Position numbers and translations under genes: made by a program. A stretch of DNA of 11,346 bases, from NCBI GenBank assembly GCA_003165095.1, contig PLSH01000255.1, positions 1-11,346 on the forward strand, given 5' to 3'. This document shows positions 1 to 6,648 of this stretch, piece after piece. The notes under the pieces are model-generated. The model did not search any database and was not told where the DNA came from. It saw only the letters and a list, made by a program, of their open reading frames with translations. The first letter of the stretch is position 1. The number at the start of each line of letters is the position of its first letter. Origin of the DNA: Acidobacteriaceae bacterium. GTDB taxonomy: Bacteria > Acidobacteriota > Terriglobia > Terriglobales > Acidobacteriaceae.

Positions 1-43
1 GCCTTCAGAAATACCCCGCCTACACACACCGCTTTCGCCAACG

Positions 44-214
44 TCATTCCTCCTGTCGGATGATCTCTTCGAGCTTCGGCTTATGCTTGGCCGCGCGCCC
101 CGTCCGCGACTCCGTCTCAATCACCCGCGCGGGTTTCGGTTGTCCCACCCGTTCGCGGGCGTTCGCCTTTACCGCCTTGGTGGCTGAAAACCGGGCTGGC
201 TTGCGTTTCGTCAC
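44..214 (-). CDS. Possible small basic hypothetical protein
   Basis: A 56-residue reading frame from a GTG start, rich in Lys, Arg and Ala with an acidic tail ending KLEEIIRQEE. I recognise no domain. The frame stays open upstream to a TTG at 325, but the added N-terminus would cover the promoter and ribosome binding site region of the divergent zinc-ribbon gene, so the GTG at 212-214 is the more economical start. No convincing Shine-Dalgarno sequence lies before it. The basic, low-hydrophobicity composition suggests a cytosolic, perhaps nucleic-acid- or ribosome-associated protein, but that is inference only. It could also be a chance open frame; conservation in related genomes would decide. 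Confidence 0.4.
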   Translation of the reverse strand: MTKRKPARFSATKAVKANARERVGQPKPARVIETESRTGRAAKHKPKLEEIIRQEE

Positions 215-292
215 GGCAAGGATAAGTATGGAATAGAACTTGCCGGAGCGAAAGTGCCCCGGCGCCTCGTCGCTAAGTCTTTTTCGTCGAGG

Positions 293-302
293 GAACCGGT
301 TC
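293..302. promoter_or_regulatory. 10-bp perfect palindrome in divergent intergenic region
   Basis: GAACCGGTTC is a perfect palindrome lying 28 bp before the ATG of the zinc-ribbon gene and within the 116-bp gap shared with the possible divergent small gene. The position would suit an operator, but a single 10-bp palindrome in GC-rich DNA can arise by chance and no second half-site or clear promoter was recognised. Confidence 0.15.
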
Positions 303-330
303 GAGCCGTTAGTCGGAGGGCCCAATCGCC

Positions 331-609
331 ATGGAAGAGCGGGAATTCTTCAATGAAACCACAGAACTTCGCACCCATTCCCTCACTTGCCCCAAATGCG
401 GGCAGCCGGGCGAATACAAAGTCACCTGGGTGGTGCGGCGCAAGCGCGCGCAACTGCCGCGCGGCGCTGACGAACGCGACCGAGCACGCTTCGCCAAGGC
501 CCAGTCCTACATGGTTCGCCGCGACGACAAGCTCTCCTGCGCCAACGTCCGCTGCCGCAAGCCATTCGAAATCACCCAGCTCCAGTCCCTCGCGTTTTTG
601 AACGAATAA
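331..609 (+). CDS. Small zinc-ribbon-like hypothetical protein
   Basis: A 92-residue protein with two cysteine pairs: CPKC (Cys20, Cys23) and CANVRC (Cys70, Cys75). The spacing (CxxC, 46 residues, CxxxxC) resembles a zinc ribbon with a long charged, Arg-rich insert (about residues 36-67). The ATG is preceded by GGAGGG at 315-320 with a 10-nt spacer, a good ribosome binding site that fixes the start. No signal peptide or membrane segment is seen, so it is probably cytosolic. Function is unknown: zinc-ribbon proteins of this size often bind nucleic acid or a partner protein, but nothing here specifies one. It is divergent from the small basic frame on the minus strand. A dispersed hairpin repeat starts directly after the stop codon and may act as its transcript end. 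Confidence 0.75.
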   Translation: MEEREFFNETTELRTHSLTCPKCGQPGEYKVTWVVRRKRAQLPRGADERDRARFAKAQSYMVRRDDKLSCANVRCRKPFEITQLQSLAFLNE

Positions 610-860
610 ACTCGGCTGTCCGGAGGGAGGCGGGGGTTTCAACCCCCGCACAAATCCGAAAGAACCATCGTGGGCTTCAGCCCCGGAGAGAATGCTCCCT
701 CAACCTGGCCCACTACCGTCCGTTTCAATTCCGCCCTCCTTAATTCGCTACCTCAATCCAGCTACCGAAATCCCCACCCCATTCCCCACTGCACCCGTCT
801 CCGCGTAAACTACTGCCAATCCGTTCCCGGCATTCCCATCCCCATTGAGGTTCCCATCCC
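610..860. other. Intergenic region before the S9 peptidase
   Basis: After the hairpin repeat (to about 690) this 251-bp gap holds only C-rich, purine-poor sequence with no recognisable promoter elements. A near duplication of TTCCCATCC (833-841 and 851-859) brackets the GAGG ribosome binding site of the peptidase gene. A GTG-started 64-residue open frame at 670-864 crosses into the peptidase start and has no ribosome binding site, so I do not call it. Confidence 0.5.
611..690 (+). repeat. Dispersed hairpin repeat, copy 1
   Basis: The element starts with ACTCGG and CCGGAGGGAGG, then a perfect hairpin at 631-650 (GCGGGGGTT, loop TC, AACCCCCGC). About 20 bp further is a second, smaller hairpin at 672-683 (GGGCT, loop TC, AGCCC) followed by CCGGAG. 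The same order of modules recurs near 6277-6358, and the first hairpin recurs at 6112-6131, all in the same orientation. It begins 2 bp after the zinc-ribbon stop codon. No T-run follows the stem, so it is not a classical intrinsic terminator, although the strong stem could protect or end the transcript. This resembles REP-type intergenic repeats; I do not know a named family for it. Confidence 0.8.
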
Positions 861-2969
861 ATGAAGCACCTGGCCGCAGCCCTGCTGCTCTCTTTCGTTG
901 CCCTGACCGCCGCCGCCCAGACCGGCTCGCCCGCCGCCGCAAGCAGCCAGCCTCCCGCCCGCCAGCCCATCCCCGCAACTCCAGGCGCGACCTTCGACCT
1001 CGCCTGGATCGGTAAAATCGTCCGTCTCACCGACCCGCAAATCTCGCCCTCCGGCAAATCCGTTGCCCTCGTAGCCACCCGGCCCGACTACGAACACGAT
1101 CTGAACCTCGCCGAGATCTACTTGGTCGACACCTCCACCGGCGCAACCCGTCCGCTCACCCACAACCGCAAATCGGCCGCCTCCCCGCGCTGGTCGCCCT
1201 CCGGCGCAACGCTCGCCTTCCTCGCCGCTGACGCTGAAAAGCACAACCAGGTCTTCCTGCTCGATATGGCCGGCGGCGACGCTCTCCAGCTCACCCAGAG
1301 CCCAACCTCCATCCAGCAATTTGCCTGGAAGCCCGACGGCTCCGCCATCGCTTATGCCGCCCCTGACGACGCGCCTAAGAAAACCGGCGCAGACAGCTTC
1401 GACGACGCATTCGAAGTGGGCGACAACGATTTCCTCGTCAAATCCAAAGCCCTGCCCACCCACCTCTGGCTCATCTCCATCCCCGGCCCAAACAACGAAA
1501 CCCAGCCCGCCAAACGCCTTACCTCCGGCTCCTGGTCGATTCCCGTACCCTTCCCTCCCGAAGGGCCGCCATCGCCCATCTCATTCACGCCCGACGGATC
1601 TAAGCTCCTCTACGTCCGCATTGAGAACACCTACTCCGGCGACCGCAACCATCGCTCGCCCTGGATCCTCGACCTAGCCGGCGGCCAATCCTGGCCCGTC
1701 ACATCCCACACCAAAAACGCCGCCTACTCGCTCGTCTCTCCAGACGGCGCGCGCATCGCCTATTCCCTCCCGCGCGACGGCATCGATCGCAATTACACCG
1801 ACATTTATGTCACCAGCTCGGTTCCGTCCGCCTCCAAACCCGACGACGGCGTCAACCTCACCAGCTCCATCGATCACGACTTTCAGCCCGCTCTCTGGAC
1901 TCCCGACAGCAAGGCCATCCTCACCGCCGCCGACGATGGCGTCACCATCGGACTCTGGCTCCAATCCCTCTCCGGCAATACCACCCGCCTCAACGTGGGC
2001 AACGTCACGCCCGCCGGCTTCAACATCGGCCCCCAGGGCCAGGTGGCCTTCACCGGAGCACAACCCCATCACCCCGTCGAGCTCTATCTCATCGACTCGC
2101 CCAGCCAGGTCAATGCTCCGCCACGCCGCCTCACCCACTTCAACGACGCCTTTGACTCCCTCGCCCTCGGCACCACTGAAGTCCTCACCTGGCAATCCCC
2201 TGACACCACCGCGCCAGGATCGAAAAACCTCACCGTCGATGGCCTGCTCACCTACCCGCCCCACTACACTCCGGGCAAGAAGCTTCCCCTCGTCCTCTAT
2301 ATTCACGGCGGGCCCTCCGGAAACTCCGTCAATGCCTTCTCCATTTTTCCCCAGATCATCGCCGCCCAGGGCTGGCTGGTCTTTGAGCCCAACTACCGCG
2401 GCAGCGACAACGAAGGCAACGACTTCTCCCGCGCCATCATCGACGACTCCGGCGACGGCCCCGGCCGCGATGTCCTGGCCGGCATTCAGGCCCTCAAACA
2501 GCGTGGCATCGTCGATGATTCCAACATCGCCGTCACCGGCTGGAGCTACGGCGGCTATATGACCACCTGGCTCATCGGACACGCCAATTTCTGGAAAGCC
2601 GCCATCGCCGGCGCTCCCGTCACCAACCTGCTCGATCAGTACAACCTCACCGACACTGACGTCATGCGCGCCGCGGCCATTGGCGGCTCACCCTACACCG
2701 GCGACTGGATGAAACACTGGATCGAGCAGTCGCCCATCACCTACGCCTCCAATATGGTCACTCCCACCCTCATCCTCCAGGACACTGGCGACTACCGCGT
2801 CACCATCACCAATGGCTACGAGCTCTACCACGCCCTCAAAGACCGCGGCATCCCCACCCAGTTCTACGCCTACCCCGTCGGAGGTCACTCCCCAGCCGAC
2901 CCCGTCCGCATCCGCGACGTCTACCGCCGATGGATCGAATGGCTCGACCTCTACCTGCCCCACGACTAA
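861..2969 (+). CDS. Exported S9-family serine peptidase (prolyl oligopeptidase / acylaminoacyl-peptidase type)
   Basis: A 702-residue serine peptidase that probably cleaves short peptides, removing N-terminal dipeptides or acylated residues, in the periplasm or outside the cell. Residues 1-20 form a signal peptide (MKH, hydrophobic core, cleavage near TAAA-Q), followed by a Pro/Ala linker. Residues about 50-430 carry repeated propeller blades with SPSGK, WSPSG, WKPDG, FTPDG and TPDSK turns, the gate of S9 enzymes. The C-terminal alpha/beta hydrolase domain has the HGGPSG oxyanion segment (His482), nucleophile Ser562 in GWSYGG, Asp644 in QDTGDYRV and His676 in GGHS, so the triad is complete. 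GAGG-type ribosome binding site at 847-850 lies 10 nt before the ATG. Length is normal for the family. It stands alone, with 251 bp before it; DUF1801 follows after 72 bp. Exact substrate class cannot be read from sequence. Confidence 0.93.
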   Translation: MKHLAAALLLSFVALTAAAQTGSPAAASSQPPARQPIPATPGATFDLAWIGKIVRLTDPQISPSGKSVALVATRPDYEHDLNLAEIYLVDTSTGATRPLTHNRKSAASPRWSPSGATLAFLAADAEKHNQVFLLDMAGGDALQLTQSPTSIQQFAWKPDGSAIAYAAPDDAPKKTGADSFDDAFEVGDNDFLVKSKALPTHLWLISIPGPNNETQPAKRLTSGSWSIPVPFPPEGPPSPISFTPDGSKLLYVRIENTYSGDRNHRSPWILDLAGGQSWPVTSHTKNAAYSLVSPDGARIAYSLPRDGIDRNYTDIYVTSSVPSASKPDDGVNLTSSIDHDFQPALWTPDSKAILTAADDGVTIGLWLQSLSGNTTRLNVGNVTPAGFNIGPQGQVAFTGAQPHHPVELYLIDSPSQVNAPPRRLTHFNDAFDSLALGTTEVLTWQSPDTTAPGSKNLTVDGLLTYPPHYTPGKKLPLVLYIHGGPSGNSVNAFSIFPQIIAAQGWLVFEPNYRGSDNEGNDFSRAIIDDSGDGPGRDVLAGIQALKQRGIVDDSNIAVTGWSYGGYMTTWLIGHANFWKAAIAGAPVTNLLDQYNLTDTDVMRAAAIGGSPYTGDWMKHWIEQSPITYASNMVTPTLILQDTGDYRVTITNGYELYHALKDRGIPTQFYAYPVGGHSPADPVRIRDVYRRWIEWLDLYLPHD

Positions 2970-3041
2970 CGCCGCCCACTGGACTGGCGCGCGCCCCTCG
3001 ACCTGTGATTGAATCGAAAGCAGCGGCTGATTCTAATCCCC

Positions 3042-3494
3042 ATGCCCAAAACCGCCTTCCAATCCGTCGACGAGTACATTGCCTCCCAGCCGGAGCCCGT
3101 GCGCCGCGTCCTCAGGCGCGTCCGCACAACCATTCGCAAAGCCGTTCCCAAAGCTCAGGAAGAAATCTCCTACCACATCCCCGCCTACACTCTGCACGGC
3201 GGCCCGATCCTCTATTTCGCCGGTTGGAAGCAGCACTACTCGCTCTACCCAGCCGGCCCTGAACTCGTCGCGGCCTTCAAAGACGAGCTTGCATCGTACA
3301 AAGTTAACAAAGGGACTATCCGTTTTCCGCTATCCGAGCCTGTCCCCGTCAAGCTGATCGAACGCATCGCACGGTTCCGCTCGAATCAAGTCGCTCGGCG
3401 CAAAAAAGCCGCAAAACCAAACATGCAAGGAGATTCACATGCCAAATTCCCTGCTTCCCCTCGAAGAGCGCAATCTCACCCCGGATCAGGTTGA
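3042..3494 (+). CDS. DUF1801 / YdhG-like protein (Fra-type iron-chaperone fold)
   Basis: A 150-residue cytosolic protein. The core (about residues 1-120) has the DUF1801 signature: SVDEYIASQPEPVRRVL at the N-terminus, EEISYHIPAY, YFAGWKQHYSLYP, KGTIRFPL and LIERIARFR. Members include Bacillus Fra/YdhG, proposed as frataxin-like iron chaperones, but most are uncharacterised. The ATG at 3042 is preferred over an in-frame TTG at 3009 because the family's usual N-terminus begins at MPKT; no strong ribosome binding site is seen for either. The last roughly 25 residues are unlike the family: they are read across the ribosome binding site and first 56 bp of the next gene in another frame, giving a Ser/Pro/Arg tail. 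Either this is a tolerated overlap or the original stop was lost. Confidence 0.87.
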   Translation: MPKTAFQSVDEYIASQPEPVRRVLRRVRTTIRKAVPKAQEEISYHIPAYTLHGGPILYFAGWKQHYSLYPAGPELVAAFKDELASYKVNKGTIRFPLSEPVPVKLIERIARFRSNQVARRKKAAKPNMQGDSHAKFPASPRRAQSHPGSG

Positions 3495-3717
3495 AGCTCT
3501 CGATAAACGGCGCGATCTGGGCCACACCTTCCTGGTCATAGCCGGACAGTTTGTCGTAATTGCCGCCATCCTGCTGCTCTGGGTCGGCTCCGATCTCAGC
3601 TACTCACCCGGCTGGGCGCACCCCATGGCCTATTACTTCATCATTGCCCTGATCATCATCGCGGTCTTCGGCCTCGCTGGCCTGGTCCTCCGCAAAGGCA
3701 CCCCGCGCATCGACTAA
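3439..3717 (+). CDS. Small two-TM membrane protein, unknown function
   Basis: A 92-residue protein with a charged N-terminal segment (about residues 8-28, EERNLTPDQVEALDKRRD, likely helical), a first membrane helix at about 30-50 and a second at about 64-84, ending in RKGTPRID. Basic residues on both outer flanks suggest both ends are cytoplasmic and the short SDLSYSPGWAHP loop is periplasmic. A strong ribosome binding site AAGGAG (3427-3432) lies 6 nt before the ATG, inside the upstream DUF1801 frame, and the two genes overlap by 56 bp, so translational coupling is likely. I do not recognise the family. The overlap suggests co-expression with DUF1801 and perhaps moaA downstream, but no functional link can be shown. 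Confidence 0.82.
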   Translation: MPNSLLPLEERNLTPDQVEALDKRRDLGHTFLVIAGQFVVIAAILLLWVGSDLSYSPGWAHPMAYYFIIALIIIAVFGLAGLVLRKGTPRID

Positions 3718-3718
3718 G

Positions 3719-3750
3719 CTGATCCCTGATCCCTGACCCCTGACCCCTAT
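3719..3750. repeat. CTGA heptad tandem repeat, short array
   Basis: Four to five 7-bp units ending in CTGA fill almost the entire gap between the membrane-protein stop (3715-3717) and the moaA ribosome binding site (GGAG at 3756-3759): a partial GCTGA, TCCCTGA twice, CCCCTGA, then a terminal CCCCTAT. The long array at 8325-8415 uses the same period and CTGA core and also ends in CTAT followed by CT and T's, so these are two members of one repeat family. Confidence 0.8.
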
Positions 3751-3765
3751 CTTTTGGAGCCCCCG

Positions 3766-4803
3766 ATGGCCACCGCCGCTCTTTCCGATTCCCCCACGGT
3801 GACTCTCGATCCCCGCCTGACCGACACCCATGGCCGCGTCATTCACGACCTCCGCGTCTCCATCACCGATCGCTGCAATTACAAGTGCGTCTACTGCCGC
3901 ACCGGCGAGGTCGGGGCCCAGTATCCCGAACTCGCCATTGAGGAGTACCTGCGCCTCATCTCCCTCTTCGTCGGCCTCGGCATCACCAAGGTCCGGCTCA
4001 CCGGCGGCGAACCCCTGTTGCGTCGCGGCCTCGTCGACCTGGTCGCCAGGCTGGCCGCCTTGCGCACCTGCCACGGCCAGCCGCTCGACCTCGCCCTCAC
4101 CACCAACGGCCACCTCCTTGAATCCCTCGCCGCACCCCTCAAAGCCGCCGGGTTGAACCGCGTAACCGTCAGCATGGACGCCGTCGACGCCCCCACCTTC
4201 GAGCGCATCACCCGCGTCCAAGGCAGCTTCCAGGCGGTTCTGGCCGGCGTTCGCGCCGCCCGCGCCGCCGGCCTCACTCCGCTCAAAATCAACTGCGTCC
4301 TCCTCCGCGGATTCAATGACGATCAGATCGAGGGCTTCGCCCGCTTCGCCCGCGATGAAAATGTCGTCGTCCGCTTCATTGAGTTCATGCCCCTCGAAGA
4401 AGACCGCCTGTGGACGCCCCAGATCGTCGTCCCTCTCCATGAAATCGTCGAGCGCATGAACCGTGTCCTCCCGCTGGTCGAGTTGCCGCCGCACGAGGCC
4501 AGCGAGACCGCCCGCCGCTACACGTTCTCCGATGGCGTCGGCGAAATCGGCATCATCGCGCCCGTCAGCCAAGCCTTCTGCGGCGCCTGCAGCCGCGTTC
4601 GCCTCACTTCCGACGGCAAAATCCGCACCTGCCTCTTCTCCCAGGTTGAACACGACCTGTACGGGCGGCTGAGAACTGGCGCAACCGACCAGGAACTGCG
4701 CGCGTACATCGTCGCCACCGTGCAGCAGAAAGAAGCCCGCCATCACATCGGCGAACCCGGCTTCCTCAAGCCGTCAAGATCCATGGTCCACATCGGCGGC
4801 TGA
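3766..4803 (+). CDS. moaA: GTP 3',8-cyclase MoaA (molybdenum cofactor biosynthesis)
   Basis: A 345-residue radical SAM enzyme that converts GTP to 3',8-cyclo-dihydro-GTP, the first step of molybdenum cofactor synthesis, acting in the cytosol with MoaC. The radical SAM cluster motif is CNYKCVYC (Cys37, Cys41, Cys44); TGGEPLLRR is the SAM-binding GGEP motif; the second 4Fe-4S cluster that binds GTP is CGAC plus a distal cysteine (Cys272, Cys275, Cys289). The protein ends in GG, the conserved MoaA tail that reaches the active site. ATG 3766 is chosen because GGAG (3756-3759) lies 6 nt before it; an in-frame TTG at 3754 would overlap that site. Length is normal. No other moa/moe gene is in the window, so its partners must be elsewhere. 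It follows the small membrane protein by 48 bp and may share its transcript. Confidence 0.97.
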   Translation: MATAALSDSPTVTLDPRLTDTHGRVIHDLRVSITDRCNYKCVYCRTGEVGAQYPELAIEEYLRLISLFVGLGITKVRLTGGEPLLRRGLVDLVARLAALRTCHGQPLDLALTTNGHLLESLAAPLKAAGLNRVTVSMDAVDAPTFERITRVQGSFQAVLAGVRAARAAGLTPLKINCVLLRGFNDDQIEGFARFARDENVVVRFIEFMPLEEDRLWTPQIVVPLHEIVERMNRVLPLVELPPHEASETARRYTFSDGVGEIGIIAPVSQAFCGACSRVRLTSDGKIRTCLFSQVEHDLYGRLRTGATDQELRAYIVATVQQKEARHHIGEPGFLKPSRSMVHIGG

Positions 4804-4830
4804 TCGCGAATGCCGCTACCAGAAACAAAG

Positions 4831-4895
4831 CTGTCATCCCGAGCGCAAATTCAACAACAAACCTGTCATCCCGAGCGCAGTCGAGGGATCTGCGG
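4831..4895. repeat. Duplicated GTCATCCCGAGCG dispersed repeat
   Basis: CTGTCATCCCGAGCGCA occurs at 4831-4847 and again at 4863-4879, 32 bp apart, with similar ACAAA sequence before each. The second copy continues GTCGAGGGATCTGCGG. From general knowledge, a sequence of the form GTCATCC(C/T)GAGCG...GAGGGATCT is a common intergenic repeat in Acidobacteriota and other environmental bacteria. It fills much of the gap between moaA and the diguanylate cyclase gene; the rest of 4804-5019 shows no feature I can support. Confidence 0.65.
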
Positions 4896-5019
4896 TTGCT
4901 TTTCGTCCTTCCGAAACCCACCCCAACACACTCCTCGAAATAATCCCAGCCTTGGGCCAGACCACAACATCACAGGCATATGACAGAATGATTCAGTGAC
5001 TCCCCCCAGGGGCCCCACG

Positions 5020-6045
5020 ATGGCAAACGAGACGGAAGGACGTATCCCGCTCTCAGATCTCCATGTGTTTCATCAACTGGCTCGCTCGCTCACCTCGAGC
5101 TTCGACCTGGATACCGTTCTGCGCACCATTCTCGAGCACATGGAGCGCACCATCGAAGCCGAGCTGTGGACCCTCCTCATGCTCGATGACGACACCCAGG
5201 AGCTCTATTACGCCATCGCCGCCGGCGGTGAGCAGGCCGCCCTCAGCGACCTCAGAGTCAAGGTCGGTGAAGGCGTCGCCGGATGGGTCGTCCAGCACGG
5301 CGAAACCCTCATCCTTCCCGAGTCCGAGAACGACCCGCGGCTGAGAAAGCCCGGCGCCGCCAAGCCCAGCAAAATCCGCTCCGTCATTGCCCTGCCCCTC
5401 CGCGGACGCAAAGGCACCCACGGCGCCATCGAAATCTTCAATCCCCGCGCCGAGCAGATGACCGACTACACCATCGCCTTCCTGCATATCCTCGCCGACC
5501 ATGCCGCCATCGCCATCGAGAACGCCCGCGACGTCACCCGCATTCAGCAACTCACCATCACCGACGACACCACCGGCCTCTTTAACGTGCGCCATCTTTA
5601 CGACGTGCTGGGCCGCGAGCTCGACCGCGGCAAACACGAAAAAACCCCCCTCAGCCTGGCCTTTCTTGACCTCGACCGCTTCAAGCTCGTCAACGATGCG
5701 CACGGCCACCTGGTCGGAAGCGAGCTGCTCGCCCTCGTAGGTCAGCGCCTCCAGGAGCTCAGCCGTAAACAGGACATATGCTTCCGATACGGGGGCGACG
5801 AGTTCGTCCTGCTCATGCCCGGCACCGGTGCAAAGGATGCCCTGGCGCTTGCGTCCGCCCTCCACAAAACCCTCATGGATACCCATTTCCACATGAAAAA
5901 TGGGCTCAGCCTGACCATCAGCGCCAGCATCGGCCTCGCCACAGCACCCGGCGACGGAGCCACCATCCACTCCGTAATCGGCGTAGCCGACACCCGCATG
6001 TACGATGTAAAAAGCAATGGCCGAGGCCAGGTAAAAGGCGCGTAA
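5020..6045 (+). CDS. Soluble GAF-GGDEF diguanylate cyclase
   Basis: A 341-residue protein predicted to make c-di-GMP from two GTP, in response to a signal read by its GAF domain. GAF spans about residues 20-170 (LHVFHQLARSLTSSFDLD... to ILADHAAIAIENAR). The GGDEF domain spans about 180-341: LTITDDTTGLFNVRHL start, metal and substrate motif DLDRFKLVNDAHGH, and an intact GGDEF at 258-262. RKQD (Arg249 to Asp252), five residues before GGDEF, fits the RxxD inhibitory I-site, so feedback inhibition by c-di-GMP is expected. There is no membrane segment or receiver domain. ATG 5020 is preferred over an in-frame GTG at 4996 because AGGGG (5008-5012) lies 7 nt before it. It appears monocistronic. The ligand of the GAF domain is not predictable. 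Confidence 0.94.
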   Translation: MANETEGRIPLSDLHVFHQLARSLTSSFDLDTVLRTILEHMERTIEAELWTLLMLDDDTQELYYAIAAGGEQAALSDLRVKVGEGVAGWVVQHGETLILPESENDPRLRKPGAAKPSKIRSVIALPLRGRKGTHGAIEIFNPRAEQMTDYTIAFLHILADHAAIAIENARDVTRIQQLTITDDTTGLFNVRHLYDVLGRELDRGKHEKTPLSLAFLDLDRFKLVNDAHGHLVGSELLALVGQRLQELSRKQDICFRYGGDEFVLLMPGTGAKDALALASALHKTLMDTHFHMKNGLSLTISASIGLATAPGDGATIHSVIGVADTRMYDVKSNGRGQVKGA

Positions 6046-6080
6046 ACTCACCCACAAGCCGCACACAAAACGATGTTCAC

Positions 6081-6358
6081 CAGCTGCGCAAAAACTCGGT
6101 CCGGACGGAGGGCGGGGGTTTCAACCCCCGCATAAATCCAGCAAAATCAATGGGGCCTTACAGGCTGCGGAAAAACTCAATATGGGCGGGGTATTTAGAA
6201 GTTTTGTAACAGGGCACGACTTCAGTCGGGCCGCAAATGCCTCAAAATAAAGGACAGGCTTTACGGGCTGCGGGAAAACTCGGTCCGGAGGGAGGCGGGG
6301 GTTTTCAACCCCCGCATAAAGCCAACAAAGTCAGCGCTGGCTTTAGCCACGGAAGGGC
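6081..6358 (+). repeat. Head-to-tail cluster of composite hairpin repeats (copies 2-3)
   Basis: Three composite modules lie in tandem, each starting with a GCTGCGG-like head and AAAACTC (near 6083, 6164 and 6267). Module 1 carries the perfect hairpin GCGGGGGTT-TC-AACCCCCGC at 6112-6131. Module 2 carries GGCACGACT-TC-AGTCGGGCC at 6213-6232, with one mismatched pair. Module 3 carries GCGGGGG-TTTTCAA-CCCCCGC at 6295-6315 and a small TGGCT-TT-AGCCA hairpin at 6338-6349. Modules 1 and 3 match the repeat at 611-690. No credible coding sequence is present: open frames cross it in several directions but read straight through palindromes and repeats without a ribosome binding site. Confidence 0.8.
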
Positions 6359-6360
6359 AT

Positions 6361-6549
6361 TTCCGCCAATTTCACCCCAAATCCCGCCTTTTTCCGCAGC
6401 CTCTTTAGCCCCTGAGGGATGCTCTTTAGGCATTTCACTCCAGTTTCGGACTTTTTCCGCAGCCTCTTTAGCCCCGGAGCGGCGTTTTTCGCCAATTTCA
6501 CCCCAATCCCTGCTTTTTTCCGCACCCTCTTCATCTCCCCCCAATCGCC
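6361..6549. repeat. 63-bp tandem repeat, three units
   Basis: Three consecutive 63-bp units (6361-6423, 6424-6486, 6487-6549) align without gaps. Shared blocks are TTTCAC(C/T)CC near the start, TTTTTCCGCAGCCTC in the middle (the third unit reads CCGCACCCTC), and CTTTAGCCCC in the first two. A weaker half-unit (CTTTAGCCACGGAAGGGCAT, 6341-6360) precedes the array at 62 bp spacing. The core TTTTTCCGCAGCC is the exact inverted complement of GGCTGCGGAAAAA at 6163-6175. Because 63 is a multiple of three, open frames with 21-residue repeats appear on both strands, but they lack start signals and I regard them as non-coding. Confidence 0.85.
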
Positions 6550-6570
6550 ACAAAGACCCCAGAATTAGAG

Positions 6571-6626
6571 CATTTCGTTACATCCCCCTGTAACACGAAG
6601 TGCGTAATCTTGCAGTCGTGACGCAC
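6571..6626. promoter_or_regulatory. Two overlapping dyad symmetries upstream of the GNAT-nitrilase gene
   Basis: The first dyad has a perfect core GTTACA-TCCCCC-TGTAAC (6577-6594), extended to arms CATTTCGTTACA (6571-6582) and TGTAACACGAAGTG (6589-6602) with a 2-nt bulge and one mismatch. The second pairs GTGCGT (6600-6605) with ACGCAC (6621-6626). They share 6600-6602, so both stems cannot form fully at once. They end 22 bp before the ATG, and the ribosome binding site lies outside both. They could be an operator, a leader RNA structure or further members of the local repeat cluster; sequence alone does not distinguish these. Confidence 0.35.
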
Positions 6627-6648
6627 AAGAAGGTGCAGGAGACCCCTC

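Noticed and set aside
631..650. Intrinsic terminator for the zinc-ribbon gene
   Set aside because: The stem is strong but no T-run follows, and the same hairpin recurs elsewhere as part of a dispersed repeat, so it is listed as a repeat.
670..864. 64-residue open frame before the S9 peptidase
   Set aside because: No ribosome binding site, Pro/Ser-rich composition typical of C-rich intergenic DNA, and overlap with the peptidase start.
3439..4803. DUF1801, membrane protein and moaA as a new functional system
   Set aside because: Close spacing is the only link; moaA is a core cofactor gene, its leader contains a heptad array, and nothing ties the other two to molybdenum cofactor synthesis.
6237..6593. 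Repeat-containing open frames on both strands over the 63-bp array
   Set aside because: No start signals; the frames run through palindromic repeats, and the open reading is explained by the 63-bp period being divisible by three.
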